Below are positions 6,425 through 6,430 of a stretch of 6,430 nt of DNA, one piece after another. Source of the stretch: Marinilabiliales bacterium. Lineage in GTDB: Bacteria > Bacteroidota > Bacteroidia > Bacteroidales > F082. The stretch covers positions 1-6,430 of the forward strand of contig PKSW01000377.1 of assembly GCA_002869465.1 (NCBI GenBank). The letters run 5' to 3'. A program made the position numbers and the translations under genes. Within the stretch, counting starts at the first letter, position 1. Each line of letters opens with the position of its first letter. The notes beneath the pieces were generated by a model, which was not told the origin of the DNA, did no database searches, and saw only the letters and a list, made by a program, of their open reading frames with translations.

Positions 6425-6430
6425 AATAAT

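Overview
The window is typical chromosomal DNA of a Bacteroidota bacterium. Three things point there. First, a secreted protease ends in a type IX secretion (T9SS) C-terminal sorting domain. Second, a lipoprotein carries Lys/Asp/Glu residues directly after its lipid-bearing Cys. Third, the promoter -7 elements match the phylum-specific TAnnTTTG consensus, with almost no Shine-Dalgarno sequences. The genus cannot be told from the sequence.

Layout from left to right. Positions 1-1784 (minus strand) hold a secreted, lysyl-endopeptidase-like serine protease with a pro-region, a PKD domain and the beginning of a T9SS sorting domain; its 3' end lies beyond the left edge. A 182-bp divergent intergenic region (1785-1966) carries a promoter in each direction and two dyad-symmetric sites. 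Next is hldD (1967-2932, plus), the ADP-heptose epimerase of LPS inner-core synthesis. It converges with mnmA (2977-4035, minus), the tRNA U34 2-thiouridylase. A 146-bp divergent region (4036-4181) carries the mnmA and kbl promoters. Then kbl (4182-5372, plus; 2-amino-3-ketobutyrate CoA ligase) and acpS (5382-5759, plus; holo-ACP synthase) sit 9 bp apart and look like a two-gene operon. Finally, an uncharacterised lipoprotein gene (5774-6424, minus) converges on acpS through a hairpin that overlaps both stop codons.

The genes do not form one pathway. Four are housekeeping enzymes (LPS heptose, tRNA thiolation, threonine/glycine interconversion, ACP activation), flanked by two cell-envelope or exported proteins. 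No stretch longer than 182 bp lacks a gene. I saw no RNA gene, insertion sequence, CRISPR array or tandem repeat, and no convincing new system. The items most worth a second look are the 21-bp dyad upstream of hldD, the hairpin shared by acpS and the lipoprotein gene, the protease with its TTG start and unpaired seventh cysteine, and the kbl-acpS pairing.
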